Source of the DNA: Bacillus proteolyticus
Lineage (GTDB): Bacteria; Bacillota; Bacilli; Bacillales; Bacillaceae_G
Direction of reading: 5' to 3'
Length of the DNA: 64,000 bases
Assembly (NCBI RefSeq): GCF_001884065.1
Contig: NZ_MACH01000055.1
Location: 124,001-188,000 of the forward strand
Below are positions 33,487 through 41,784 of this stretch, piece after piece. Positions within the stretch are counted from its first letter, which is position 1. Each line of letters opens with the position of its first letter. The position numbers were made by a program, and so were the translations under genes. The notes under the pieces are model-generated. The model saw nothing but the letters and a program-made list of their open reading frames with translations, searched no databases and was not told where the DNA came from.

Positions 33487-33657
33487 ATGATACTTTTAAC
33501 GATAGGAGCAATATTGTTAACGTTGTTTATTTTTTTTATTATCGGATTTATTACGTTTATGATGTTTGTGGATAAGGCGACACCTCAAATTTACTACACA
33601 CCTTGTGAGTCAGTGACAGTGAAATCTAAAGGTAAACATAGAAGGAAGAAAAGTTGA
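33487..33657 (+). CDS. small membrane protein, DUF3951-like
   Basis: 56 residues: one membrane helix (about 2-27), then a short cytoplasmic tail with TPQIYYTPCESV and a basic end KGKHRRKKS. The arrangement resembles the DUF3951 small proteins of Bacillus. ggggtggtg precedes the ATG. Its last codons form the 5' arm of the following terminator. Function unknown. Confidence 0.65.
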   Translation: MILLTIGAILLTLFIFFIIGFITFMMFVDKATPQIYYTPCESVTVKSKGKHRRKKS

Positions 33658-33684
33658 TGTTTGGCTTTTCTTCCTTCTATTTTA
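33638..33684 (+). terminator. terminator after DUF3951-like gene
   Basis: Perfect 16-bp stem atagaaggaagaaaag / cttttcttccttctat with an 11-nt loop, then tttat. Confidence 0.85.
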
Positions 33685-33697
33685 TCTGATTCTTCTG

Positions 33698-33729
33698 TAT
33701 AATTTAAGTTAGTTATTCAACTAACTTAA
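33698..33729 (+). promoter_or_regulatory. TetR operator overlapping the tetR promoter
   Basis: A perfect 10-bp inverted repeat ttaagttagt / actaacttaa (33704-33729) directly follows and touches a TATAAT (33698-33703). This is the usual arrangement for autorepression by a TetR-family protein. Confidence 0.75.
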
Positions 33730-33744
33730 AAGGTGGTGATATAA

Positions 33745-34329
33745 ATGGCTAAACCGAATGTTGTTAACAAACAGAAGTTGCTAGAAGCAGCAAAAGAAAT
33801 TATTGCAGAGCACGGGATGGAAAAATTAACGTTAAAAGCAGTTGCAGAGAATGCTAAAGTTACACAGGGAACCGTATATTATCATTTTAAAACGAAGGAT
33901 CAATTATTACTTGAAGTGACTGAATCGTTTTGTAAAGCATCGTGGGAACAAATAGGAAGGGATGTACAGCTAGAAAAGGCTTTACAATCGGCCAAAAGTA
34001 GATGTGTGAAAGATTCAATGTATCATCATTTGTTTTTTCAATTAGTAGCTAGTGGACTACAAAATGATGCGATGAAAGATAAAATTGGTGAACTGTTACA
34101 TTATGAAAATCAAGAATTAAAAAGAGTTTTAGATAAAAAAGTAGGAGGTGCAATTACGTCTCAAATTTCAGCTGAAACGTGGAGCATTGTATGTAATGCA
34201 TTAATTGACGGATTGGCATTGCAAGCTTTATTCAATCAATCTTTTTCTACAGAAAGAATATATGACGATTTGTCTTTGCTTTTAGAAACATTTATGAGAT
34301 TGCAAAAGGGAGGGAATGGTAGTGAATAA
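33745..34329 (+). CDS. TetR/AcrR family transcriptional regulator
   Basis: 194 residues. HTH at about residues 12-58: AAKEIIAEHGMEKLTLKAVAENAKVTQGTVYYHFKTKDQLL (recognition helix VTQGTVYYHF). The C-terminal ligand domain is not family-specific. It overlaps the next membrane gene by 14 nt, so both are controlled by the palindrome before tetR. Confidence 0.9.
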   Translation: MAKPNVVNKQKLLEAAKEIIAEHGMEKLTLKAVAENAKVTQGTVYYHFKTKDQLLLEVTESFCKASWEQIGRDVQLEKALQSAKSRCVKDSMYHHLFFQLVASGLQNDAMKDKIGELLHYENQELKRVLDKKVGGAITSQISAETWSIVCNALIDGLALQALFNQSFSTERIYDDLSLLLETFMRLQKGGNGSE

Positions 34330-34698
34330 AAAATTATGGATTACCATTTTGTTTTCTGTCGGTATTTGGTTTGTTGCCTCAGCGTTTTTTATTGTCCTCG
34401 GTTCTTCAGTTTTAGAAGAGTACACATCAAGTAAATTTTTTCTACACATGACCTTTCTAGAATTAGGAACGGCAGTAGCAATTTATTTTGTGATGTGGTT
34501 ATATGAAAAACTAGACTCCTCGAAATATGCAGTACAGCAATTGGATTAATTTTAGATTCTTACATCTTGTATAATTCTTCCAGTATACTTTCGCAATTAT
34601 CCTCACAGCAAATCATATCATTTACCATTTGGATGGTTATTGCTTATGCTTTATATTTAATAATTCCTTTAGTCATGGAACGAAAAAAACTGTTGTAA
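34316..34698 (+). pseudogene. frameshifted small membrane protein gene
   Basis: The first 65 or so codons give two membrane helices (ITILFSVGIWFVASAFFIVL and FLELGTAVAIYFVMWLY), then the frame stops at 34549. The next frame continues without a break from about 34510 to a stop at 34698, with a further hydrophobic helix (FTIWMVIAYALYLIIPLVM). Adding one A to the five-A run at 34506-34510 would join the two into a 127-residue four-helix-type protein. Either a real single-base deletion or a sequencing error. Family not recognised; the TetR pairing hints at efflux or membrane stress. Confidence 0.6.
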
Positions 34699-34724
34699 AG
34701 AGGTTTTTATCTTCTTTACAACAG
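34690..34724. terminator. hairpin between convergent genes
   Basis: Perfect 12-bp stem ctgttgtaaaga / tctttacaacag with an 11-nt loop between two convergent genes. Confidence 0.7.
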
Positions 34725-35084
34725 TCACATTCCCGAAAGAACTAACAACAATAATCCAAGTAGAAAACTAATAAAAGAAAGAAAACCGATAGAGATGGAA
34801 AAAACACGATTGTTTTTCCATTCGCGTGAGAAAACGATAAAGCCTAAAACGCAAAGGAAAAACCAAATAGGTAGAAATATAAATCGACTAACTTTCTCAG
34901 GTAGCAATGAATAAAAATTTGTTAAATATAATATCCAATTCGCAAAAAATAGAGCACATACGATGAATGATTGTAAGTATGGTCTGTTTAAAAAATTTCC
35001 TTTTTTAACTGTCATAAAAATGAGAGCTAATGCTGAAATAAAGGGAATGATTATGAATATGAGCAATAGTAATGTTAGTGGCAT
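34725..35084 (-). CDS. hypothetical membrane protein (four helices)
   Basis: 119 residues with four membrane helices (about 2-24, 37-57, 68-86, 95-117) and short basic loops (KKGNFLNR, SREWKNNR) that suggest cytoplasmic sides by the positive-inside rule. No family recognised. It is the last gene of a minus-strand run after the hydrolase and monooxygenase-like genes, 11 nt behind the former. Confidence 0.6.
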   Translation of the reverse strand: MPLTLLLLIFIIIPFISALALIFMTVKKGNFLNRPYLQSFIVCALFFANWILYLTNFYSLLPEKVSRFIFLPIWFFLCVLGFIVFSREWKNNRVFSISIGFLSFISFLLGLLLLVLSGM

Positions 35085-35095
35085 ATGAAACTCCT

Positions 35096-35689
35096 TTACA
35101 ACATAATTTTCATAAGAAACGAATCTATTATTTTGTATACTTGCGTTGTAGATTGTTCGTTATATGTTACTGCGGATGGATTTAAAAATCCATGTTCGCC
35201 ATGTAGTTGTTTTATTCCTAATAACGGATTGTCTTGTTGATGTAATGTTTTGATCAAGGAGGATACTGAAAAACTCACTTCTTTTTCAGGGAAAATAAGC
35301 AATGTAGCGCATGCAGGTTTTATTTGTAAATAGTCGCGTATACGTGAACCGTAACATCCGATGATAAAATCTATTTTTGGATTGTTACTACAGAGCCAGG
35401 CGATGGTAGCCCCAACACTAAAGCCGATAAGTCCTATATGCGTGTAATCATTTGAAAGGGTAGAAATTACCTCATTAATTTGTTCTTTCCCATAATCAAA
35501 TCCAGTATGATTCATAAAATATTGATATGCTTTTTCTTCATCACTATAATGAAATGAATTTTGTAGTTGTAGAAGGTTAGGACAGAATACATCTGTATTA
35601 GATGATGTGAAGTGGTCTATAACGTGCTGCATATGATCATTCACACCGTATATTTCATGAACAACAACGAGAGCCAATTTTTTCTTCAT
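35096..35689 (-). CDS. dienelactone hydrolase-like alpha/beta hydrolase
   Basis: 197 residues. The N-terminal VVVHEIYGVNDHMQHVIDHF matches the DLH family (conserved E-x-x-G), the nucleophile elbow is GFSVGAT with Ser in place of the DLH Cys, and the catalytic His lies in LHGEHGFLNP. A small soluble hydrolase of unknown substrate. The start is 3 nt after the stop of the preceding gene; both form one transcript. Confidence 0.75.
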   Translation of the reverse strand: MKKKLALVVVHEIYGVNDHMQHVIDHFTSSNTDVFCPNLLQLQNSFHYSDEEKAYQYFMNHTGFDYGKEQINEVISTLSNDYTHIGLIGFSVGATIAWLCSNNPKIDFIIGCYGSRIRDYLQIKPACATLLIFPEKEVSFSVSSLIKTLHQQDNPLLGIKQLHGEHGFLNPSAVTYNEQSTTQVYKIIDSFLMKIML

Positions 35690-35692
35690 AAG

Positions 35693-36028
35693 TTACAAGG
35701 TACCTCTATGAAACTTATATTCTTTCTCAACAAGGCAGATACGCAGGTGGAAGTTTTCATACCATTGTTCACGGCCTCTTTTTTTCGCTTCTTTATGTAA
35801 GGCGTTTTTTTTCCAATTTTCAATTGCTTCAAGTGAATCCCAATAAGAAATAGTAATTCCGAGTCCCGAATTATCACGTGCGCTTTCGACACCTAAAAAT
35901 CCAGTTTGCTGTTTCGCAAGATCCTCCATCTTTTCGGCAACGGCATTATAGTCTGTTGTATCATTCGATAGATTAGAAGTGAATATAACTGCATAATAGG
36001 GCTTGTTTTTTTCTAAATCAGATTTCAT
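35693..36028 (-). CDS. antibiotic biosynthesis monooxygenase (ABM) domain protein
   Basis: 111 residues, ferredoxin-like ABM fold. The pattern YYAVIFTSNLSND, then MEDLAKQQTGFLGVESARDNSGLGITISYWDSLEAIENWKKNALH is typical (G-F-L-G-x-E-S and Y-W-x-S-x-x-A-I-x-x-W). Members are small oxygenases or stress proteins acting on quinones, haem or aldehydes. aagggggaaag is the ribosome site. First gene of a three-gene minus-strand run. Confidence 0.8.
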   Translation of the reverse strand: MKSDLEKNKPYYAVIFTSNLSNDTTDYNAVAEKMEDLAKQQTGFLGVESARDNSGLGITISYWDSLEAIENWKKNALHKEAKKRGREQWYENFHLRICLVEKEYKFHRGTL

Positions 36029-36180
36029 TATCTTTCCCCCTTAATGTATAGTGCGAATAATTAATTCATAGTTTGTATTTTAGCAGGTTAAACAAAGAAA
36101 AGAAGTAGAAGATTCTTATTTTTTAGGTGTTGTAAAACAGAGGGTAGAAGGAATTTATATTAAGTAATCTAAAGTAAGAA

Positions 36181-36212
36181 AAATACCACTTCAAAATCGA
36201 AGTGGCATTTCT
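36181..36212. terminator. bidirectional terminator after sspH
   Basis: Stem aaataccacttc / gaagtggcattt with a 6-nt loop and A/T runs on both sides; it overlaps the sspH stop codon. Confidence 0.75.
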
Positions 36213-36391
36213 TATATTTCCTCTAAGCTATTAACTGGAACAGTTAATTCGCGACCTGGATTTTTTACTTCATATATGCGGGCGGTTTCGTTGCTTTCGT
36301 CGACGTGTTGAATCATAACAGGCATGCCTTGAAAACTGACATTAGCATGTTCCGCTGACACAGAAAGCTCTTTAGCACGTTGAATATTCAT
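36212..36391 (-). CDS. sspH: small acid-soluble spore protein SspH
   Basis: 59 residues, beginning MNIQRAKELSVSAEHANVSF and carrying GMPVMIQHVDE and PGRELTVPVNSLEE, the pattern of H-type minor spore proteins. It is made in the forespore. The ribosome site is gggaggaatat before the ATG. Monocistronic. Confidence 0.9.
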   Translation of the reverse strand: MNIQRAKELSVSAEHANVSFQGMPVMIQHVDESNETARIYEVKNPGRELTVPVNSLEEI

Positions 36392-36457
36392 TTATATTCC
36401 TCCCATCATTATTATCTTTGCTAAAAAGGAGGAATAATATACCATTTATAGACATTT

Positions 36458-37672
36458 TTAAAGTTTTTGTATTATTTGTAATGTTTCCTTAATAAATGAT
36501 GAAAAGATGGAATCCGGATAAGGTTGTATTTTTTGAGCTGCTTCGATTGCTTCTTCAAGCGCTCTTTGCTTATCGTTAAGTTTTACATAACAAAGGGCAC
36601 GATATGCACCTGCTGTTGTAAGCCATGCTTGATCAAGTGGATGCATCATATAATCTGGTATTTTAGCACGTTGAAAAGCTTCCAGAGCTTCCTCGTATTT
36701 CTTTAATCCGTACAAAGCTTTTCCAGTTTCGAGGTAATACAACCCATCTTCTTGGAAAATCGGTTCGTCTTTTAGTTTTTCTCGAAATTGTTCTACATGT
36801 TCTAATGCAATTGTATATTCTTTAGTAATCGTGTTGTAGTAATACGCTTTTAATATATCTACGATCGCAACGGATAAAGTGTCTTCTGTAAAAATGGCGA
36901 ATTGCTCAGATTTCTTAATGTAATGTAAATACTGTTCTTTATCAGCCGTCATGACTTTTTGATAAGATAATATGCGATAAAATTCATCTGTTTTATAATA
37001 CACTTGATGTTTTTTTGAAAATGCTAATGCTTCTAATATGATTTTTTCACATTCCTCATATTTGCCACATGCGAGTAAAATAATGGCTTCTTTTAAGCAC
37101 AATCTGATATGTATAATAAGATCCATTTCTAAATGGTTCGCTTCATAATCATCTCGAATACGAGCAATAAGCTGCAAACATTCCTCATACTTTTTACGTG
37201 AGAATAACGTATAAGAAAATGTTAATTTTGTTTCAGTACTGTCTCTGTATAAAGTATATTTTTCAAAAATAGAAGTTGCTTTTTCAACGTAAGACTCAAT
37301 GCTGTAATCTTTCATTATAGCTGCTCCAGTAATAAATTGTTTATATAATCGGGCAGTATTTAAAGTGAGAGGGAGTTCCTTTTGAACGATAGGAAGTAAA
37401 GTTTCATACACCTTATCACATTTATTAGCCTTTATAAGTTGATCCATTTGTTGAATGAGTTCTACAATTTCTACATCATCATCTTCTAGTAAAAAACTCG
37501 TTTCGCACCCAAGTTTTTCAGCGATATATTGTAATGTTTTCATGGAAGGTGTAGCTTTTCCATTTTCAATTTGACTAAGCATGCTTTTTGTCAATTCGGA
37601 ACCTGCTAGTGCTGTTTGTGTAAGTTTTTTTTCTTTTCGTAATGCTTTAATTTTTTCTCCGAGAGTTGCCAT
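36458..37672 (-). CDS. XRE-family HTH regulator with TPR domain
   Basis: 404 residues. HTH at about residues 5-60 (LGEKIKALRKEKKLTQTALA, LTKSMLSQIENGKATPS), then TPR-like helical repeats (about 110-400; AIILLACGKYEECEKII, LKKYEEALEAFQRAK, YRALCYVKLNDKQRALEEA). This is the layout of RRNPP-type peptide-sensing regulators such as NprR or PlcR, although no signal-peptide gene is evident nearby. It is divergent from an MFS exporter gene, and operator-like palindromes fill the shared promoter. Confidence 0.83.
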   Translation of the reverse strand: MATLGEKIKALRKEKKLTQTALAGSELTKSMLSQIENGKATPSMKTLQYIAEKLGCETSFLLEDDDVEIVELIQQMDQLIKANKCDKVYETLLPIVQKELPLTLNTARLYKQFITGAAIMKDYSIESYVEKATSIFEKYTLYRDSTETKLTFSYTLFSRKKYEECLQLIARIRDDYEANHLEMDLIIHIRLCLKEAIILLACGKYEECEKIILEALAFSKKHQVYYKTDEFYRILSYQKVMTADKEQYLHYIKKSEQFAIFTEDTLSVAIVDILKAYYYNTITKEYTIALEHVEQFREKLKDEPIFQEDGLYYLETGKALYGLKKYEEALEAFQRAKIPDYMMHPLDQAWLTTAGAYRALCYVKLNDKQRALEEAIEAAQKIQPYPDSIFSSFIKETLQIIQKL

Positions 37673-37695
37673 ATTATTGCTCCTTTATAATTAAG

Positions 37696-37774
37696 AAAGT
37701 TAAATACAATTTAACTTTTTGTTGTAAAAATTTGAAAGTTAATTATATAATAAGTTTAACACAATTTAACTTTT
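37696..37774 (+). promoter_or_regulatory. twin operators between XRE-TPR regulator and MFS gene
   Basis: Operator 1: aaagttaaat-aca-atttaacttt (37696-37718, perfect). Operator 2: aagtttaac-aca-atttaactttt (37752-37774, nearly perfect). A promoter for the MFS gene, TTGTAA (37722-37727), 18-bp spacer and TATAAT (37746-37751), lies between and against them. The regulator probably represses both directions. Confidence 0.7.
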
Positions 37775-37791
37775 GAGGGGAGAGTGTCATA

Positions 37792-39060
37792 ATGGGGGAT
37801 GTAAGTATAGTTCCAAATGATTCAAAAATGAAGACTGCAACGAGAAATATTATTTTAATGATGATTGGAAAGATGACGTCTTTGCTAGGGGCAGGTATTT
37901 ATACGTTCGCAATGGGGTTATACGTATTAAAGACAACTGGTTCAGGGATGGGGTTTGCTACTACGCTCGTTTGTGGATCACTTCCAAGGATGATCTGTGG
38001 TCCGATTGCAGGTGCTGTAGCAGACCGTGTTAATCGAAAATGGCTTGTCATTGGCACTGATTTATTAAGTAGCTTAACGATGCTTATTATGTTTATTCTT
38101 GCTACTATATTTGGACCATCACTTCTTTTTATTTATATTTCAGCAGCATTATTATCAATTTGTGCAAGTTTTTATTCTGTTGCATTAACTTCGTCTATTC
38201 CGAGTTTAGTAGATGAGGGGCGTATTCAAAAAGCGAGTGCTTTAAATCAAACGGCAGCTTCTTTATCAAATATTTTAGGGCCGATTATTGGTGGAGTTGT
38301 ATTTGGTTTCTTTTCAATCAAGTCGTTCTTTTTGTTAAATAGTATTACGTTCTTTTTAGCGGTTATTTTGCAATTATTTATTGTATTTGATTTATATAAA
38401 AAAGAAGTGGCTGAGAGTAAAGAGCATTTCTTGACGAGTATAAAAGAAGGTTTTTCATATGTAAAACGACAGCATGAAATATATGGTTTAATGAAAATAG
38501 CATTGTGGGTAAACTTTTTTGCGTGTGGGCTAACAGTTGCACTTCCATACATTATCGTCCATACATTGCATTTATCTTCAAAGCAACTCGGTACTGTAGA
38601 GGGAATGTTAGCAGTCGGGATGTTAATGGGTGCGATTGCTTTATCAGTGCGTAAAGAAGTGAATAATCTGTTTCGTTCTATTTATAGTGGACTGTTTTTA
38701 TTTGCGGGTTTGAGTTTATGTACAGTTTTCCCGTTGTTAGTTACCATTCCGAAAGTAGCAAGTTTTATTTACTATATTGCTTTTATGATGTTAACTGGTA
38801 TATCAATTATGATTGTAAATATTCCGATGCAAGTACATATGCAAAAGACGACAGATCCGAGCTATTTAGGGCGTGTGTTCGGCCTACTTGAAACAATTGC
38901 TACTGCAATCGCGCCGCTTGGTATGATTGTATATGGATTCTTATTAGATATGTTGCCAACTAGCATTGTTATGATGACAATAGGTGGAGGATTATTGTTA
39001 GTTGTATTAGTTGGAGTAAAGCAGCATATGGCGAAAAGAAAAGTGAATGTTTCAGCTTAA
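37792..39060 (+). CDS. MFS transporter (drug/macrolide efflux type)
   Basis: 422 residues with 12 membrane helices. It has the region-2 motif GPIAGAVADRVNRKW near residue 65-80 and the LNQTAASLSNILGPIIGGVVFG segment typical of MacB-like/MefA-related multidrug MFS proteins (MFS_3). Full length, unlike the MFS gene at the start of the window. The divergent XRE-TPR regulator and paired operators suggest inducible efflux. Confidence 0.87.
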   Translation: MGDVSIVPNDSKMKTATRNIILMMIGKMTSLLGAGIYTFAMGLYVLKTTGSGMGFATTLVCGSLPRMICGPIAGAVADRVNRKWLVIGTDLLSSLTMLIMFILATIFGPSLLFIYISAALLSICASFYSVALTSSIPSLVDEGRIQKASALNQTAASLSNILGPIIGGVVFGFFSIKSFFLLNSITFFLAVILQLFIVFDLYKKEVAESKEHFLTSIKEGFSYVKRQHEIYGLMKIALWVNFFACGLTVALPYIIVHTLHLSSKQLGTVEGMLAVGMLMGAIALSVRKEVNNLFRSIYSGLFLFAGLSLCTVFPLLVTIPKVASFIYYIAFMMLTGISIMIVNIPMQVHMQKTTDPSYLGRVFGLLETIATAIAPLGMIVYGFLLDMLPTSIVMMTIGGGLLLVVLVGVKQHMAKRKVNVSA

Positions 39061-39169
39061 AGGAAAATTTTAACAGAATAAAAATGACCAAATTAGTATT
39101 TTAGTTTTTGAAACTCTTTTTCATGTATGTTACAGTAAAGTGAGCAGGCAAAGAAAAGGAGAAAACATC

Positions 39170-39694
39170 ATGAAAAAATTAAGTTTTGTTATGCTTTTTC
39201 TGTTAGTAGTAATGACTGGATGTAGCAATTATGATACGTATATTGAAACAGGTATGCAATCATTGAAAAATGAAAAATATAGTGATGCAACGATGTGGTT
39301 TGAAAAAGCAGAAAAAGAGAAATCAGGAAATGAAGCGAAATCATATAAAGAAATGGCCGAGAAAATGGATCACGGAGCAACAGCATTAAAAGACGGTAAG
39401 TATTTAGAAGCGAAAGATATTGCAAATGAAGTGTTACAAATGAAAAAAGACGATGCACTTGAAACAGCTGTGACATCAAATGCAGAGAATATGCTTCAAA
39501 AAGCAAAGGATGTGGAAGAAAAAGTAAATGAAAGAGTGGCAAAGAGTAGAAAGGTAGAAGAAGAAGGAATCGATAAACTTATTAAAGCTGTCGATAGTAT
39601 AGATGACGTGAAAGAAAAAGAGAAAAAAGTTTCAGAAGCATTAGATAAGACTGAAGAGGCACAAGCAAAAATTGAGGCGAAGAAAAATAAATAG
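39170..39694 (+). CDS. lipoprotein with TPR-like region
   Basis: 174 residues. Signal peptide of lipoprotein type: MKKLSFVMLFLLVVMTGCSN, with Cys18 as the lipidation site. Then a TPR-like repeat (YIETGMQSLKNEKYSDATMWFEKAEKE) and a highly charged coiled coil to the end. The start is the ATG at 39170 (aaaaggag 9 nt upstream), ten codons into the open frame. Function unknown; anchored outside the membrane. Confidence 0.8.
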   Translation: MKKLSFVMLFLLVVMTGCSNYDTYIETGMQSLKNEKYSDATMWFEKAEKEKSGNEAKSYKEMAEKMDHGATALKDGKYLEAKDIANEVLQMKKDDALETAVTSNAENMLQKAKDVEEKVNERVAKSRKVEEEGIDKLIKAVDSIDDVKEKEKKVSEALDKTEEAQAKIEAKKNK

Positions 39695-39706
39695 AGTTTT
39701 AGTTTA

Positions 39707-39740
39707 AAAGGCTGTCGTGTATAACGACAGCCTTTTAATT
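39707..39740. terminator. bidirectional terminator
   Basis: Perfect 13-bp stem aaaaggctgtcgt / acgacagccttttt with a 4-nt loop between convergent lipoprotein and lysR genes. Confidence 0.85.
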
Positions 39741-40628
39741 TTTTTCTGCAAAAGAAGTAATGCTATGTAGTAAAAAAGAAATTATTTTAGAATTCCACCT
39801 GTCCTCATGATGAATGGTATAAATATTACGCTGAAATTCAAAATCAGGGATCGGTATATAGCATAGCTCATTTCGATGCACTTCTTGCTCAATAGCAAGT
39901 TTAGAAATAAAAGCGACACCATCACCATATTTTAAAATTTGTTTCATCGTTTCTAATGAATCTAGTTCAATTTCAGATTGGAATGTAATGTTATGTGCTA
40001 GCATCCATTGTGTAAGTAAATCTCGCGTTGTAGATGGGTTTCGATGCAATAATATGCGTTCTTTTTCAATATCTTGTAATGATATATTTGCTCTTTTAGA
40101 AAAATGATGTTCTTTGGAAAATGCAAGAACTAGTGTATCAGGTATTATATTTGCTTGTTTTAAAAGTGGTTCATCAAATGGTGCAGCAGAAATTACCCCG
40201 AGATCAATTTCATGATTTTGTAGCATCGTACGAATTTCAGGAGCCGTTTTTACCATGAGTGTTATTTTTATATTAGGAAATTCGCATTGAAATTGGTGAA
40301 CAACTTCTGGTAAAAGATAAGTCGCTGGTACATAACTAGCACCAATTGTTATAGCACCTTTATGAAAATCTTTAAACTCTTGTGTGACCCGCCTAGCTTC
40401 TTTCATAAGTGCATCTATTTTACAAGCATAATGATGTAATGCCTCGCCAGCCTCTGTTAAGAAATACCTTCCGGAACGTAATTCAAATAAAGACACACCG
40501 AGTTCCTCTTCTAAGCTTTTTATATGAAATGTAATAGTGGGTTGTTTCACGCCAAGTTTTTCTGCAACAATCGTAAGCTTTTTGTATTTCTTAATAAGCA
40601 CTACAATTTCTAATTTTAAGAGATTCAT
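39735..40628 (-). CDS. LysR family transcriptional regulator
   Basis: 297 residues; winged HTH at 1-60 (LTIVAEKLGVKQPTITFHIKSLEEELGVSLFE), C-terminal periplasmic-binding-like effector domain (90-290). Divergent from the ABC importer operon with an inverted repeat (ctataga-N5-tctatag) between them, so it is the likely regulator of that importer. Confidence 0.88.
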   Translation of the reverse strand: MNLLKLEIVVLIKKYKKLTIVAEKLGVKQPTITFHIKSLEEELGVSLFELRSGRYFLTEAGEALHHYACKIDALMKEARRVTQEFKDFHKGAITIGASYVPATYLLPEVVHQFQCEFPNIKITLMVKTAPEIRTMLQNHEIDLGVISAAPFDEPLLKQANIIPDTLVLAFSKEHHFSKRANISLQDIEKERILLHRNPSTTRDLLTQWMLAHNITFQSEIELDSLETMKQILKYGDGVAFISKLAIEQEVHRNELCYIPIPDFEFQRNIYTIHHEDRWNSKIISFLLHSITSFAEKN

Positions 40629-40656
40629 TATGAATTGTCCGCCTTTTTTATTTTAA

Positions 40657-40675
40657 CTATAGAAAAAATCTATAG
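40657..40675. promoter_or_regulatory. LysR-type operator
   Basis: ctataga-aaaaa-tctatag, perfect 7-bp arms, T-N11-A type, 29 nt upstream of the lysR start. A related half (catatag) recurs near 40744. Confidence 0.6.
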
Positions 40676-40711
40676 AAATAAATAGTTTATTAGAAGTTTT
40701 TTAATTTAATC

Positions 40712-40739
40712 TTTACAGTACATTAACATTCAGTATAAA
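40712..40739 (+). promoter_or_regulatory. ABC importer operon promoter
   Basis: TTTACA (40712-40717), 16-bp spacer and TATAAA (40734-40739), about 50 nt before the first gene. Confidence 0.5.
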
Positions 40740-40791
40740 TCTTCCATATAGAATGAAAGCAGGTTAAGAATGAGGGGAGAGAGGTGAAACG

Positions 40792-41784
40792 ATGGATATT
40801 AAAATTAGTGGATTAGAAAAGACGTTTGGAAAAATGCAGGCGTTAAAACCGCTACAAATTGTAATGAAAAAAGGGGAATTTACCACACTTTTAGGGCCTT
40901 CGGGATGCGGAAAAACGACTTTACTTAGAATGATTGCAGGGCTTGAAGAGCCGGATAGAGGTGAAATATATTTTGGAGATAAGTGCATGTATTCTGGTGC
41001 AAAAAAAATAAAAACATCTCCTCATGAACGGAATATCGGTATGGTATTTCAAGATTTTGCTTTATGGCCGCATATGACAGTGTTTGAAAATGTTGCATTT
41101 GGATTAAGGGCTACAAAGCAAACGAATCATTTACGAGAAAAGGTAGAAGATGCGATAAAGCGAGTTCGTCTGCAAGGTATGGAGAAAAGATATCCGCACG
41201 AACTTTCTGGTGGACAGCAGCAACGTGTTGCATTTGCTAGAGCAATTGTAACAAAACCTCATTTTATTTTGTTTGATGAACCGTTAAGTGCACTCGATGC
41301 AATTTTGCGTGAAGAAATGCGCTTAGAGCTTATGGATATCGTTCATTCTATTGGTTTAACGGCATTGTATGTAACGCATGATCAAACGGAAGCTATGTCA
41401 ATGTCAGATCAAATTATTGTCATGAAACAAGGAGAAGTATTACAAAAAGGAACGCCAGAAGATATTTATGTGAAGCCGTCTCATGAATTTGTTGCAAAGT
41501 TTGTTGGTAAGGCAAATTGGCTTGTAGAGGGTAAACAAATGATTCGTCCAGAGCATGTGAGCTGGACGAAAAATGAAGTGTGCGACATGTATACAGGTGA
41601 AATTCAGCACGTTACATATGTAGGAGAACGTTATGAAGTAAAAGTAAATATGGGGACACTCGGTGTATGGACAGCTTATCACAATAGTAAGCTAAGCGTC
41701 GGTAAACCGGTATCGTTATATGTACCAAAAAAATGTATTCATCATATAGGGGGAGAATCGTATGAAGAAATTCAGTTCGCTTAA
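40792..41784 (+). CDS. ABC transporter ATP-binding protein (iron/2-aminoethylphosphonate/spermidine-type)
   Basis: 330 residues. Walker A GPSGCGKTT near 36, signature LSGGQQQR near 138, Walker B ILFDEPLSALD near 160 and a C-terminal TOBE-like region. It groups with FbpC/PotA-type importers. gagaggtg lies before the ATG. It overlaps the binding-protein gene by 23 nt. With the next two genes it forms a complete importer. Confidence 0.9.
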   Translation: MDIKISGLEKTFGKMQALKPLQIVMKKGEFTTLLGPSGCGKTTLLRMIAGLEEPDRGEIYFGDKCMYSGAKKIKTSPHERNIGMVFQDFALWPHMTVFENVAFGLRATKQTNHLREKVEDAIKRVRLQGMEKRYPHELSGGQQQRVAFARAIVTKPHFILFDEPLSALDAILREEMRLELMDIVHSIGLTALYVTHDQTEAMSMSDQIIVMKQGEVLQKGTPEDIYVKPSHEFVAKFVGKANWLVEGKQMIRPEHVSWTKNEVCDMYTGEIQHVTYVGERYEVKVNMGTLGVWTAYHNSKLSVGKPVSLYVPKKCIHHIGGESYEEIQFA

